Shown: piece after piece, positions 25,678 through 34,531 of the stretch
How the letters are laid out: each line of letters begins with the position of its first letter
Numbering within the stretch: position 1 is the stretch's first letter
NCBI RefSeq assembly: GCF_000179915.2
Contig: NC_014963.1
Span: 868,001 to 932,000 of the forward strand
Length of the DNA: 64,000 nt
Direction of reading: 5' to 3'
DNA from: Terriglobus saanensis SP1PR4
GTDB taxonomy: Bacteria; Acidobacteriota; Terriglobia; Terriglobales; Acidobacteriaceae
The notes under the pieces: model-generated
The model's database searches: none
Told to the model about the DNA's origin: nothing
What the model saw: only the letters and a program-made list of their open reading frames with translations
Translations under genes and position numbers: made by a program

Positions 25678-26832
25678 TCAGGAGATTTTAGCTACGGCCA
25701 GGGCCTGGTGGATGTCTTCGAGAAGGTCGGCCGTGTATTCCAAACCGATGCCGAAGCGCACCAGACGCGGGCCGTGTTGGGCAACGATGCGGGTGTCGTC
25801 GGGATAGGCCATGACGACGGAAGTGGTGCCTCCCCAGGAGTACCCGATCATGAAGAAGCGCAGGGCGTCGACGAATGCTTCGGTTTGTTCGCGGGTGGTG
25901 TGCTCGTGGAAGACGATGGAGAAGAGCGCCGCAGGGCCGGTGAAGTCGCGCATGAAGCTGCTATGTCCTGGGTTGGAGGGAAGTGAGGGGTGGAGCACGA
26001 TCGCGATGGCCGGGTGGTTCTCCAACGCCCTTGCAAGGGTGAGAGCTGATTCGGCGGCAGCGGCGAGGCGGACGCTAAGCGTCTGCAGGCCACGCAGGGC
26101 GAGGGTGCAGTCATCGGGCGAGGCGGTCAGGCCGAGGATGCGGAAGGTGTCGCCGAGTTTTAAGTAAAGCGCGTGGTCTGTGTGCGGTGCCGTGGTGACG
26201 CAGCCAAGGACGAGATCGGAGTGGCCTCCGATGTATTTGCTGATGGCCTGCATGCTGATGTCGATGCCGTGATCGAATGGGCGAAAGAGCACGCCGGCAG
26301 AGTACGTGTCGTCGATGACGGTAAGTATGTCTTTGCCGCGAAGTTCTTCCATCAGTGCGGGGATGTTCTGGACCTCCATGGTGACGGAGCCGGGGGATTC
26401 GAACCAGACGAGGCGTGTATTCGGACGAAGGTGCGCGGAGAGTGTGCCGAGCGGGTTGTAGAAGGTGGCTTCGATGTGAAGCTGGGTGATGAGTTGCCGC
26501 ATGAGATCGCGATGTGTCCCATAAATAGTGTCCGGGATGAGCACGTGATCGCCGGGACGCAGAAGAGCCAGGTTGATGAGGGCGATGCCAGCCTGTCCGC
26601 TGGGCACGATGAAGGTGTGGCTGCCGCCAGTCATCGTGGCGATGCGCTGGGAGAGATCCAGCGTCGTGGGTGTGCCGTAGATGCCGTAGGTATAGGGCTT
26701 CTGCCAAGTCGCGTCAGCTGTCGCGGCAAAGTTGGGAAAAACAGTAGTGCTGGCGCGGTGGGTGCTGGGAGCGAGGGACTTGAATCCAGCGGGAGGTGCG
26801 TCGGGGTGAAGAAGTTTTGAGCGCCAGTCCAT
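25678..26832 (-). CDS. metC: Trans-sulfuration PLP enzyme (cystathionine beta-lyase-like)
   Basis: 384 residues. The fold-type I Cys/Met-metabolism family signature is intact: YGIYGTPTTLDL near the N-terminus, VPSGQAGIALI, DDTYSAGVLFRPFDHG, and the Schiff-base lysine in QAISKYIGGHSD. The ISKYIGGHSD form and the RFGIGLEYTADLLEDI ending agree better with cystathionine beta-lyase than gamma-synthase. The enzyme probably cleaves cystathionine to homocysteine. Its start is preceded not by a ribosome binding site but by pyrimidine-rich sequence and a tandem repeat. The specific reaction is not certain from sequence alone. Confidence 0.86.
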   Translation of the reverse strand: MDWRSKLLHPDAPPAGFKSLAPSTHRASTTVFPNFAATADATWQKPYTYGIYGTPTTLDLSQRIATMTGGSHTFIVPSGQAGIALINLALLRPGDHVLIPDTIYGTHRDLMRQLITQLHIEATFYNPLGTLSAHLRPNTRLVWFESPGSVTMEVQNIPALMEELRGKDILTVIDDTYSAGVLFRPFDHGIDISMQAISKYIGGHSDLVLGCVTTAPHTDHALYLKLGDTFRILGLTASPDDCTLALRGLQTLSVRLAAAAESALTLARALENHPAIAIVLHPSLPSNPGHSSFMRDFTGPAALFSIVFHEHTTREQTEAFVDALRFFMIGYSWGGTTSVVMAYPDDTRIVAQHGPRLVRFGIGLEYTADLLEDIHQALAVAKIS

Positions 26833-26845
26833 GAGGGGATTGTAA

Positions 26846-26893
26846 GTCAGCGGGTCAGCGGGTCAGCGGGTCAGCGGGTCAGCGGGTCAGCGG
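26846..26893. repeat. Six perfect tandem copies of an 8-bp unit
   Basis: GTCAGCGG is repeated exactly six times, starting 14 bases upstream of the ATG (26832) of the cystathionine-lyase-like gene. Such runs change copy number by slipped-strand mispairing. Here it lies where the promoter spacing or mRNA leader would be affected; it is not in the reading frame. Confidence 0.95.
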
Positions 26894-26949
26894 GTGTTTG
26901 GATGGGGAGGTGGGTATTGGGTTGCCCTCCCCGTCCTCTGTTTCCGGAT

Positions 26950-27564
26950 TTAGCTTTCTCGCCACTTGATGTTGCAGCCCAGGGCGGGCACCTGATTCTC
27001 GAGTGGTGGCTGGCGGGCAAACATGTTTTGAATGGCGGCGCGGAGGTCTGCGCCGTCGGAGGCTTTGCCGTCCGAGATGTCGGCGTACTTATTGGGACGT
27101 GTGCCGTCGATCTGGCCGTGGTACGCGAGCTTCAGTTCGCGGTCGAAGAGATAGACGTCCGGTGTGCAGGCTGCGTGATAGGCGCGGGCTACTTCCTGAG
27201 ACGGATCGACCAGATATGGGAAGCTCCAGCTGCAGCGGTCGGCCTGAAAACGCATAAAGTGGGGCGCGTCCTGAGGGTAGGCATCGGTGTCATTAGAGTT
27301 AATCGCGACGATGGCGAGCGGGCCTTCTCCAGCAAGGCCGTTGAAGTCGCGGCCGATGCGAGCGAGCTGGTCTTCGACGTGTTGCACGAAGGGGCAATGA
27401 ACACTCGCGAAGATCACAAGGAGGCCAAGGCGCGGGCAGCCCTGCGGATGTGAGGCGAAGATCTCGTCGCGGGAGAGCACGGTGTTCGACCGAACGTCGA
27501 GAAGTTCAAAGGCGGGAGCGATGGTGCCGAGGGAGAGTTCCGAGTTCGATTCTGTGCGAGCCAT
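26950..27564 (-). CDS. Thioredoxin-fold (AhpC/TSA-like) protein
   Basis: 204 residues with no signal peptide. The thioredoxin-like domain begins with APAFELLDVRSNTVLS and carries one Cys in the active loop, FASVHCPFVQHV, in place of CxxC; more cysteines occur at CSWSF, AACTPDVYLFD and ALGCNIKW. The ACTPDVYLFD strand with cis-Pro is typical of the redoxin group. Related proteins are annotated as thioredoxin family or peroxiredoxin-like. It may reduce peroxides or disulfides in the cytoplasm. It lies in the same direction upstream of the cystathionine-lyase-like gene. Confidence 0.8.
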   Translation of the reverse strand: MARTESNSELSLGTIAPAFELLDVRSNTVLSRDEIFASHPQGCPRLGLLVIFASVHCPFVQHVEDQLARIGRDFNGLAGEGPLAIVAINSNDTDAYPQDAPHFMRFQADRCSWSFPYLVDPSQEVARAYHAACTPDVYLFDRELKLAYHGQIDGTRPNKYADISDGKASDGADLRAAIQNMFARQPPLENQVPALGCNIKWRES

Positions 27565-27607
27565 ATAGCGATGTTAGATGTTTGGCTTGCGGGGCGGAGA
27601 TGCAAAC

Positions 27608-27638
27608 AAAAGAGAAGCGGCCCGTTGTGGGCCGCTTC
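27608..27638 (-). terminator. Terminator after the ferritin-like gene
   Basis: A perfect 10-bp stem (27614-27623 with 27629-27638) with a GTTGT loop, followed on the minus strand by TCTTTTGTTTG. It lies 23 bases beyond the stop at 27661. Confidence 0.85.
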
Positions 27639-27660
27639 AAGGGAGAGCATCTGCGTTGGT

Positions 27661-28581
27661 TTATACGGTCTTGATGTTGCCGTTGAGACCAGCGGGGAAG
27701 AATCCGCCAGACGCTGTTCCTGCTGTGGCACTGCCATACACGATTGCAAGGACTTGCGAGGTGGAGCGCTGATAGGCGAAGCCGGGATTGGTGCCGGTCT
27801 GCGCCGTGGTGGCGCCCGAAGCTCCCGCAGTGGCAAAGAATCCGCCATTCGCAGTGGTTGGGCCAGCAGCTGCAAGCGTTGCGCCCGCGTCGGCAGGCTT
27901 CACATCGTAGTTGTCCGGGGTTGTGCCGGAGTAGGCTGCGGCGTTCTGGATGGCGAGGAGACGGAAAGCGCCAGCGTGGAAGGCTTCCACGGCGAGGATC
28001 TGAGCGGCTGCCTGAATATTTGCAGCGGTGGGAAGAAGTGTGACGGCACCCGCATAGGCCGTAACGCCGACGTCTTCGATCAGACGTGCGAGGGAGAGAT
28101 AGTTGGTTGCCGTGATGGCAGAGAGATTCAGATTAGGGCGGGTCACGGCTGCAGAGCTAAGAGCAGAACGAAGGTCATTGACGTGGCTGATCTCGTCAAA
28201 GTAGACCTCGGCGAGCAGATCCGCGATGAGCGGGGGAAGACCTACAAGCTTTGCTGGCGCGCCCGTGACAGTACCTGTGCCGCCGGTCGATGCGGAAGGA
28301 ATATCTGCGCCCGTGACGAGGTACGAATACAACGTCGCTTCAAAGTACTCGAGGTTAAGCGCGAAGTTGAGAACGTCTGTTTCGGAGACGCCTGCTGCTT
28401 TGACGACGGTCGTTGCTGCGTCGTCGCCGCAGCCGGTGAGAAGGCCAGCTCCAGCGATGGCTGCGCCCGTGATGCCAATCCCGGCCATGAAGTTGCGGCG
28501 GTTTAGAGAGCGAGCGATGTTGATGTGGTGGTTTGCTTTCTGTTCCGCGGTGGGAGTAGCGGTGAGTTCTTCATGAGCCAT
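27661..28581 (-). CDS. Tat-exported ferritin-like domain protein
   Basis: 306 residues. A twin-arginine signal RRNFMAGIGITGAAIAG is placed about 27 residues in and is followed by LLTGC, a possible lipobox. The mature part reads DVLNFALNLEYFEATLYSY and later VEAFHAGAFRLLA, with DEISHVNDLRSALS between; the Glu and His residues form the four-helix metal site of the ferritin_2 group. These proteins are exported and folded with their metals. Function is unknown; oxidative or iron stress is a guess. The C-terminal third is rich in Ala, Gly and Thr. Confidence 0.88.
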   Translation of the reverse strand: MAHEELTATPTAEQKANHHINIARSLNRRNFMAGIGITGAAIAGAGLLTGCGDDAATTVVKAAGVSETDVLNFALNLEYFEATLYSYLVTGADIPSASTGGTGTVTGAPAKLVGLPPLIADLLAEVYFDEISHVNDLRSALSSAAVTRPNLNLSAITATNYLSLARLIEDVGVTAYAGAVTLLPTAANIQAAAQILAVEAFHAGAFRLLAIQNAAAYSGTTPDNYDVKPADAGATLAAAGPTTANGGFFATAGASGATTAQTGTNPGFAYQRSTSQVLAIVYGSATAGTASGGFFPAGLNGNIKTV

Positions 28582-28848
28582 TGGAGTGGCCTCCTTGTGT
28601 CAGTAGGAACGGAGCGACCGCGAACGTTGGATTGGTATGGACCAAAGGATTCTTTCGATGGCTCGATATGACGTAAGCGGCACTTGCTTCTGGTCAAGCC
28701 ATGCGCGAGCCCATTGAAGAACGGTGTGGGTCGGAATAATTCAGGGCCTGAGGAGTCATTACATGGGGAGTTCGAGAGCAGAACTTCATTTTTATTCAAG
28801 CAGTATCCGGAGATCGGCCCACACGCGGTCTGTGGGGAAAGGCAGGAG
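28582..28848. other. Divergent promoter region
   Basis: 267 bases between the ferritin-like gene (minus) and the SDR gene (plus). I see no gene and no clear operator. The plus-strand reading frame extends upstream into it but lacks a ribosome binding site until ATG 28849. Confidence 0.4.
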
Positions 28849-29616
28849 ATGAAACTCAAAGGCAAAAGGGCACTGATTACCGGGGGAAATAGCGGGATTG
28901 GTCTGGCCACGGCACAGCTCTTCATCCAGGAGGGCGCCCATGTGGCGATTACTGGCCGGGATCAAGCGACGCTCGAGGAAGCGGAAAGCAAGCTTGGTGC
29001 AAGGGCAAGAGCTTATCGGACGGATGTGAGTGACTCTACCGCGCGCAAAGAATTCTTCGTACAGCTTCAGAAGGATTTCGGTCATCTGGACATCGTCTTC
29101 GCCAATGCAGGTATCGGTGGTGCGACGCTCGTAGGCAGTTCCGATGAAGCGCTCTTTGAAAGTGTGCTTCGTACCAACGTGACCGGTGCCTACTTCACTG
29201 TAGAAAGTGCGGTGCCCCTGCTCAGAGATGGGGCTTCTATCATCTTCAACGGTTCGATTGCAGGGAGCCTGGGCCGGCCGGGTTATGCAGCCTATGCTGC
29301 AAGTAAAGCTGGAGTCCGTGCAATGGCGCGTTGTCTTGCAGCGGAGCTTTCCTCGCGCAACATCCGCGTCAACGTTGTCTCTCCGGGCGTGATTACGACA
29401 CCCATCTGGGACCGCTCGTTTACGCCGGAGCAGATCATTCAGATCGAGAAGCGCGCACGAGAACTTAGCCCGCTGGGGCGTGTGGGTCATGTCGATGAGG
29501 TTGCGAAGGCAGTCCTCTTTCTTGCCTCGGAGGATTCTTCTTACGTGCAGGCGATCGAGATGTTTGTAGATGGAGGCATCATGGGGACTCCGTATGGCGG
29601 CCCCGGTCTACGGTAG
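28849..29616 (+). CDS. Short-chain dehydrogenase/reductase
   Basis: 255 residues from ATG 28849 behind GGCAGGAG. The nucleotide-binding motif ITGGNSGIGLA is standard. VFANAGIGG, the serine in FNGSIAG, and YAASKAG complete the active site, and VQAIEMFVDGGI is the usual end. A TGRD sequence after the second strand hints at NADP(H). It is related to the SDR at 14562-15293 but has a canonical glycine motif. The substrate is unknown. Confidence 0.92.
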   Translation: MKLKGKRALITGGNSGIGLATAQLFIQEGAHVAITGRDQATLEEAESKLGARARAYRTDVSDSTARKEFFVQLQKDFGHLDIVFANAGIGGATLVGSSDEALFESVLRTNVTGAYFTVESAVPLLRDGASIIFNGSIAGSLGRPGYAAYAASKAGVRAMARCLAAELSSRNIRVNVVSPGVITTPIWDRSFTPEQIIQIEKRARELSPLGRVGHVDEVAKAVLFLASEDSSYVQAIEMFVDGGIMGTPYGGPGLR

Positions 29617-29764
29617 AAGCGCGGATTTTTCTTACATGTGCGTGTTGCGAGGAAGTCCGTTGATTGAAAAGGTTCCATCGATTAAAGGTGTCAATTTAAA
29701 GCGACTAAATTCACGGCTTATTATGACGTCTTTCCGGACGTAGTGAATGAGGGCTAAAGGGAAT

Positions 29765-29776
29765 CTAAACGTTTAG
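29765..29776. promoter_or_regulatory. Palindrome resembling a LacI-family operator
   Basis: CTAAACGTTTAG is a perfect 12-bp palindrome with the central CG flanked by AAA/TTT that LacI-family operators favour. It is followed by an 8-bp hairpin (29787-29794 with 29807-29814) in the leader of the gene starting at 29872. The regulator is not in this window. Confidence 0.4.
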
Positions 29777-29871
29777 TAAGTGTTGTATGAGGAGAGGGTG
29801 ACCGTGCTCCTCATGAAGTGTTAGGTTGCCGCGATCACGGTACGCGGGTAACAGAAGAAGGAGTAGCAAAG

Positions 29872-30492
29872 ATGAAAAAGAGGCTGATGACATTGGCCGC
29901 TGTTATAGCAGCGGTTGCAGGAGCAACCTGCGCCCAGGGACAGTTTTACAAGATCCGCGGATTGGAAGCGGGCGCAAGTGCAACTGGACGTTACGTGACA
30001 CCGATCTCGAATGAGAACAGCGTGACACCGAGGCCCACAGAGGGCGTCGGTCTATTGGTGACATTGCGCGCAGCGCCGAAATCCTGGCTTGGACTCGAGG
30101 CGAACTACGGCCTGAATCACTATAACGAGCGATACTCGACACAGGGCGTGACGGACAGAACCGTTAATGATCGGATCAATACCTATCAGCATGAGGCGAC
30201 GCTGGGATATGTATTGCATTTGAAGACTCTGTATGGCATCCAGCCGTTTGTGGTTGTAGGCGGCGGCGCGACTGACTTTTTGCCGCGCGGCGGCGGCCAG
30301 AACCAGTGGCGCGGTGCAGGCATGTACGAGGTGGGCTTCGACTACATTCCGAAGCGCTCACCGCATGTCGGCTTCCGCATTCAGCAGCATGCACTACTCT
30401 ACAAAGCGCCGGATTATTACCAAAATGCGCTTCGGTCGAACACGTGGGTGCATCAGTCGTCCCCAGCGGCTGGCGTCTTTGTCCGTTTCTAA
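29872..30492 (+). CDS. Outer-membrane beta-barrel protein
   Basis: 206 residues with a signal peptide (LAAVIAAVAGATCAQG) after the start ATG 29872, which has AAGGAG upstream. The mature protein alternates amphipathic strands such as GVGLLVTLRAAP, SWLGLEANYGLNHY, YGIQPFVVVGGG and HVGFRIQQHALLY and ends in SSPAAGVFVRF, an OM-barrel C-terminal signature. It resembles the OmpA/OprF-like eight-stranded barrels. Function is unknown; it is single, with its own terminator. Confidence 0.82.
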   Translation: MKKRLMTLAAVIAAVAGATCAQGQFYKIRGLEAGASATGRYVTPISNENSVTPRPTEGVGLLVTLRAAPKSWLGLEANYGLNHYNERYSTQGVTDRTVNDRINTYQHEATLGYVLHLKTLYGIQPFVVVGGGATDFLPRGGGQNQWRGAGMYEVGFDYIPKRSPHVGFRIQQHALLYKAPDYYQNALRSNTWVHQSSPAAGVFVRF

Positions 30493-30507
30493 GAGTGCCT
30501 TACGATA

Positions 30508-30545
30508 GGCGACCGGGTTTCCCACCGGTCGCCGTTTTTTTATTT
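30508..30545 (+). terminator. Strong terminator after the barrel gene
   Basis: A 9-bp GC-rich stem (30508-30516 with 30525-30533) followed by G and seven Ts, 15 bases after the stop. Confidence 0.9.
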
Positions 30546-30637
30546 AAGGGGCAAGGCAGGATTAAGGGAGGCACGGTAGAGTTTGTAGAGCAGGCGCGTG
30601 GCAAATTTTGACGTGCGTTGCTTGCCCTGGAGGGGAT

Positions 30638-31282
30638 ATGAAAGCAGTGCTCGACCAGTTGAAGGACGGTATCCGAAAGTTTCAGACGGAGGTCTATCCG
30701 GAAAGAGCCGAGGCCTACCGTGTAGCGGCGACGACGCAACAGAAGCCGCATACCCTTCTGATCACTTGCGCGGATTCGCGCATCGATCCCGAGGCGATTA
30801 CCAGCAGCGTGCCAGGTGAGATGTTTGTAACGCGCAATGTCGGCAACATGGTTCCCGCGTATGGAGAGATGCTGGGCGGTGTGAGCGCCGTCATCGAATA
30901 TGCCGTAGAGGCCCTCGGTGTGCAGCATGCCGTGGTCTGCGGACACTCGGACTGCGGAGCGATGAAGGGTCTGCTCGGTTCGGCCAGTGACCTGGAAAGA
31001 ATGCCTACGGTGAAGAGCTGGCTGCGTAACGCGGCTGCAGCCTTGATGGTGACGCAGGGTCTTGCTGGTGAGAATGCATCACCAAAGACACTTCTTCATT
31101 CTCTAACGGAGCAGAATGTGTTGCTGCAGTTGAATCACCTCCGGACGCATCCTTCGATTGCCGGTGGACTGGCAAAAGGGACGCTGACGGTCTCAGGCTG
31201 GGTCTATGACATCGAGCATGGCGAGGTGAAGATCTACGACGACGTTACGAATAAGTTTTTGCCAGTGAGTACAAGGATCTAA
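30638..31282 (+). CDS. Beta-carbonic anhydrase (first copy)
   Basis: 214 residues from ATG 30638 behind GGAGGGGAT. Zinc ligands are Cys44, His103 and Cys106, with the Asp46-Arg48 dyad in TCADSRID and the VCGHSDCGAM loop. It catalyses CO2/bicarbonate exchange in the cytoplasm. An in-frame ATG 30 bases upstream is less likely. A second copy occurs at 33753-34406 on the other strand; the two differ through much of their length and are not a recent duplication. Confidence 0.95.
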   Translation: MKAVLDQLKDGIRKFQTEVYPERAEAYRVAATTQQKPHTLLITCADSRIDPEAITSSVPGEMFVTRNVGNMVPAYGEMLGGVSAVIEYAVEALGVQHAVVCGHSDCGAMKGLLGSASDLERMPTVKSWLRNAAAALMVTQGLAGENASPKTLLHSLTEQNVLLQLNHLRTHPSIAGGLAKGTLTVSGWVYDIEHGEVKIYDDVTNKFLPVSTRI

Positions 31283-31431
31283 TTTGGTTTCGAGACGGAT
31301 GGAGCGGCGCTGTATAGATCTGTGGGGATAAGTACAGACGGAATAAATCTCTATTGAGGGTGTTCTGTCTTTGCTAAGGCAAACTCTTCACGCCGACTTC
31401 TCTGGTCTCAAGACCAAAAGGAAATTGAACT

Positions 31432-32097
31432 TTGTACAAAAGATTGCTGCGGCCGAAGTATGTCGTTTTCGGCATTATTTTTTTGATGATGGCCTATGTT
31501 CTTCACCACAATGAACGGTTTGTGGTTCATTCGGATGATCCAGCGTGGAAGCATTACGAGGCGTTCAAGTGGTGGCTTTTGCCCCACATCATCGCAGGAT
31601 GCTGCGCGCTTTTTCTTGGTCCGATGCAATTTTCTGAGCGGCTTCGACGCCGTTACCGGAAGCTGCATCGCGTTTTGGGAAGGATTTATGTAGGCGGCGC
31701 GTTGATTGCAGCGCCGCTGGGTGCCTTTATTCAGTATCGATTTGATGAACGGTTAGGAATGTCGCGTTCGTTTTCGATCTCCCAAGTCGTTGAGGCCTCG
31801 CTTTGGATCGTATCCACCCTGCTTGGCCTGATTTTTGCTCTCCGCGGAAAGATTCAACTACACAGTCAATGGATGACGCGTAGTTATGCTGTTGCGATTG
31901 TGTTTCTGGAGACGCGCGTTATCCTCGGTCTGGGCGGTTGGCAGATCAGCCCTGCCAACTCTGCGATCATCGAAACTGTTATCTGGATCGGTCTGTCTCT
32001 CTCGATCCTGTTCGCCGATATTGCGATCTCTTGGGAAGATCTTTGGCCGAACCGCTCTACGAATGCGAAGGCCGTTGCGGCTACCGTATTACGGTAA
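31432..32097 (+). CDS. DUF2306-type membrane protein
   Basis: 221 residues from a TTG start with GGAAA nearby; an internal ATG 18 codons in is an alternative. Helices at VVFGIIFLMMAYVL, WWLLPHIIAGCCALFLGPMQF, GRIYVGGALIAAPLGAF, a third pair near ASLWIVSTLLGLIFAL and two near the end give about six or seven segments. The sequence RRRYRKLHRVLGRIYV in the loop after the second helix is typical of DUF2306. Function is unknown. The gene stands alone in its direction and faces the SulP gene. Confidence 0.82.
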   Translation: MYKRLLRPKYVVFGIIFLMMAYVLHHNERFVVHSDDPAWKHYEAFKWWLLPHIIAGCCALFLGPMQFSERLRRRYRKLHRVLGRIYVGGALIAAPLGAFIQYRFDERLGMSRSFSISQVVEASLWIVSTLLGLIFALRGKIQLHSQWMTRSYAVAIVFLETRVILGLGGWQISPANSAIIETVIWIGLSLSILFADIAISWEDLWPNRSTNAKAVAATVLR

Positions 32098-32118
32098 GCG
32101 ACCATCAATAAGCTGCAA

Positions 32119-32159
32119 TCAAAAAAAGAACCCCATGTCTCAGGCAGGAGACATGGGGT
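32119..32159 (-). terminator. Terminator after the SulP gene
   Basis: A perfect 12-bp stem (32130-32141 with 32148-32159) is followed on the minus strand by TC and seven Ts, 14 bases past the stop at 32173. It also sits behind the convergent DUF2306 gene, but the T tract favours the minus strand. Confidence 0.88.
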
Positions 32160-32172
32160 GCCGTTGTTCTGG

Positions 32173-33723
32173 CTAAGAGACAGACTCTGATACCGGCGTC
32201 TGGTAACGCCGGTGAAGCTGTTCCAACTCAATGTGGACGACGTGACCCTGGTCCTGCCAGCGTTCGACCCAGGCTTCGATGATCTCGATGCAGGCGTGGT
32301 CGACGTAGCGCAGGCCGATGGCGTGGATGTGGACGGGAATGCCGGGGCGTATCTGATCGAGGGTCTGAGAGATCTTCGGGATCGCAAGGAAGGTTCCGAC
32401 TCCGGAGAAATGGATGACGGTCCTGTCGGACGCCTCTTCCACGGCCGCCTGAAGGTGTGTGAGCTTCCAGAGCGTCCAGAGGAGTGAGAGGCCAATTCCG
32501 AGAAGAACGCCGGTAAGGAGATTGGTTGCGACGATGGTAATCATCGACAGCATGTAGACGATCACGGGTGCCCAGCCGAAGCGGCGGAGGTGCATGATGT
32601 CCTTCGGCTTGACGAGCTTGATGCCGGTGAGCACAAGGACGGCGCCGAGTGAAGCCATCGGAATCAAGCGAAGAATGCCTGCGAGAAAGACAACGGAGAC
32701 CAGGATCCACACCCCGTGAAGGATGGTGGATTTGCGTGTCTCCGCACCGGCCTGTACGTTGGCCGAGCTGCGCACGATGACGCCGGTCATGGGCAAAGCG
32801 CCGAGGAAGCCGCAAAGCATGTTACCGATGCCCTGCGCACTGAGTTCCTTGTCGTAGTCCGCGCGCACCTTGGCCTGCATCTGATCGACGGCAGCGGCGG
32901 ACAGAAGTGTCTCCGCACTGGCGATGAAGGCAAGCGCCGCTGCGGTGCCGAGCATCGCGCCCCAGCCAATCGTGTTGAAGCTCGCGACGGTGGTGAAGCT
33001 GACCATGTCGCCCAGAGTGGCTGGAACCTTAATGCGATTGACGTCGAGATGCATGAACTGTGCTACGGCAGTCCCCGCGCCAATGCCGAGCAGGGCTGCC
33101 GGAACGAGCTTGAGCTTTTCTGGGCGGACGCGATTCCACAGCAGCATGACGACAAGGGTTACGGCACCGACGAGGAAAGCAAATTCTTCACGACTGCCGT
33201 TGAGAGGAAAGAGACCGCCGAAGACGGCCTCGCCCATGGCGTAGATATTCGCGGGGCCGTTGGCTTTGGGAGCGCGATCGAGAACGACATGGAACTGTTG
33301 AATCACGATCAGGACGCCGATGCCCGCGAGCATGCCATGCACGACTTCAGGAGAGATGGCGCGGAACCATCTGCCCACCTTCAGCACGCCTGCGATGAAC
33401 TGCATGGCACCAGCGAGCATGAGGATGGGACCGAGGGCGCCGATGCCGTGATCGTGCACCAGCTCAAAGACCAGCACCGCAAGGCCAGCGGCGGGGCCGC
33501 TGACCTGCAGAGGTGAACCGGAGAACAGGCCGACGACGATGCCTCCGATAATGCCGGTGACAAGACCGCGCGCCGGTGGCATGCCGGAAGCAATGGCGAT
33601 GCCCATGCAGAGCGGAAGCGCCACCAGAAAGACGACGAGGGAAGCAGAGAGATCCTTGACCCACGTACTCTTTGCTTCCATCTGGCTGACCCGTGTTTTT
33701 GGGGTTCTTATTTCGGTGATCAT
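32173..33723 (-). CDS. SulP family anion transporter, probable bicarbonate transporter
   Basis: 516 residues. After a cytoplasmic N-terminus comes DLSASLVVFLVALPLCMGIAIASGMPPARGL, the SulP first-helix motif, then about ten more helices, and a C-terminal STAS domain (IPVHIHAIGLRYVDHACIEII). The AGAMQFIAGVLKVGR and HGMLAGIGVLIVIQQ segments are family-typical. ATG 33723 has GAGGAAA upstream. The upstream gene on the same strand, 29 bases away, is a beta-carbonic anhydrase. This pairing strongly suggests HCO3- import or export rather than sulfate. Confidence 0.9.
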   Translation of the reverse strand: MITEIRTPKTRVSQMEAKSTWVKDLSASLVVFLVALPLCMGIAIASGMPPARGLVTGIIGGIVVGLFSGSPLQVSGPAAGLAVLVFELVHDHGIGALGPILMLAGAMQFIAGVLKVGRWFRAISPEVVHGMLAGIGVLIVIQQFHVVLDRAPKANGPANIYAMGEAVFGGLFPLNGSREEFAFLVGAVTLVVMLLWNRVRPEKLKLVPAALLGIGAGTAVAQFMHLDVNRIKVPATLGDMVSFTTVASFNTIGWGAMLGTAAALAFIASAETLLSAAAVDQMQAKVRADYDKELSAQGIGNMLCGFLGALPMTGVIVRSSANVQAGAETRKSTILHGVWILVSVVFLAGILRLIPMASLGAVLVLTGIKLVKPKDIMHLRRFGWAPVIVYMLSMITIVATNLLTGVLLGIGLSLLWTLWKLTHLQAAVEEASDRTVIHFSGVGTFLAIPKISQTLDQIRPGIPVHIHAIGLRYVDHACIEIIEAWVERWQDQGHVVHIELEQLHRRYQTPVSESVS

Positions 33724-33752
33724 TTTGATTTCCTCGCTCCGATGGGAGTGGG

Positions 33753-34406
33753 TTAAGCGATTTTGAGTTCGTTCTGATGAAGGTCTAAAGCGAGGGGCCC
33801 GAAGGAGCCGCTCTCGTTGTCCAGGGCGAGAATTTCGCCGGTGGCGATGTCGTAGACCCAGCCGTGGAGGCGAAGCGTTCCCTTGAGAATTCCTTCCGCC
33901 ACGCTGGCGTGTTGTGCGAGATGACCGAGCTGGGTCATCACGTTTGCCTGCGTGAGGAGAGAGAGCTTCTTTTCGTCAGAGATCCCCGCGTCCTGGAAGA
34001 GAGCCGAAAGCCACTTCGCGGAAGGTCCCGCGTGATGCAGCCAGGAGTGAACGAGCGGGAGATCTTTGACGTGTGCGCGTTCGAGGATCTCTTTCATCGC
34101 GCCGCATCCTGAGTGTCCAACGACGACGATGTCCGCCACCTGGAGTGCGCGAACGGCATACTCCACGCTGGCGGCAACGCCGCTCTGGGATTCGGTGGGA
34201 GGGGGGACGAGGTTTCCTGCGTTGCGGATGGGAAAGATCTGTCCGGGTTCGCATTGGAAGATCATCTCCGGCATGACGCGGGAGTCGGAGCAGGTGATGA
34301 GTGCAATTTCGGGCTTCTGGCCTTGGGCGAGCTGCTGAAAGAGTGAAGAGTGGTGCGGAAAGACTTCGTTGCGAAAGCGAGAATATCCCTCAAGTAAACG
34401 CTGCAT
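33753..34406 (-). CDS. Beta-carbonic anhydrase (second copy)
   Basis: 217 residues from ATG 34406, with CCAGGAG as ribosome binding site. Zinc ligands are Cys39, His98 and Cys101, with the Asp41-Arg43 dyad in TCSDSRVMPEM and VGHSGCGAM. The segment NAGNLVPPP and the end LHGWVYDIATGEILALD are typical of the beta class. It is the first gene of a two-gene operon with the SulP transporter, so it probably keeps bicarbonate and CO2 in balance at the transporter. Confidence 0.95.
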   Translation of the reverse strand: MQRLLEGYSRFRNEVFPHHSSLFQQLAQGQKPEIALITCSDSRVMPEMIFQCEPGQIFPIRNAGNLVPPPTESQSGVAASVEYAVRALQVADIVVVGHSGCGAMKEILERAHVKDLPLVHSWLHHAGPSAKWLSALFQDAGISDEKKLSLLTQANVMTQLGHLAQHASVAEGILKGTLRLHGWVYDIATGEILALDNESGSFGPLALDLHQNELKIA

Positions 34407-34531
34407 ATTTGTTCTCCTGGTGCGGACCAACAAGGGGTCAACGCGACCTGCAAATGATTCTGGGTACACGTGTAGCCATGCTTCGGCGGAAGCCGGGGCA
34501 GATTACACGCCAGATTTTGCTATGGGAAGAA

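Noticed and set aside
26846-26893. Tandem repeat as a CRISPR array
   Set aside because: The 8-bp units are directly adjacent with no spacers, and no cas gene is in the window.
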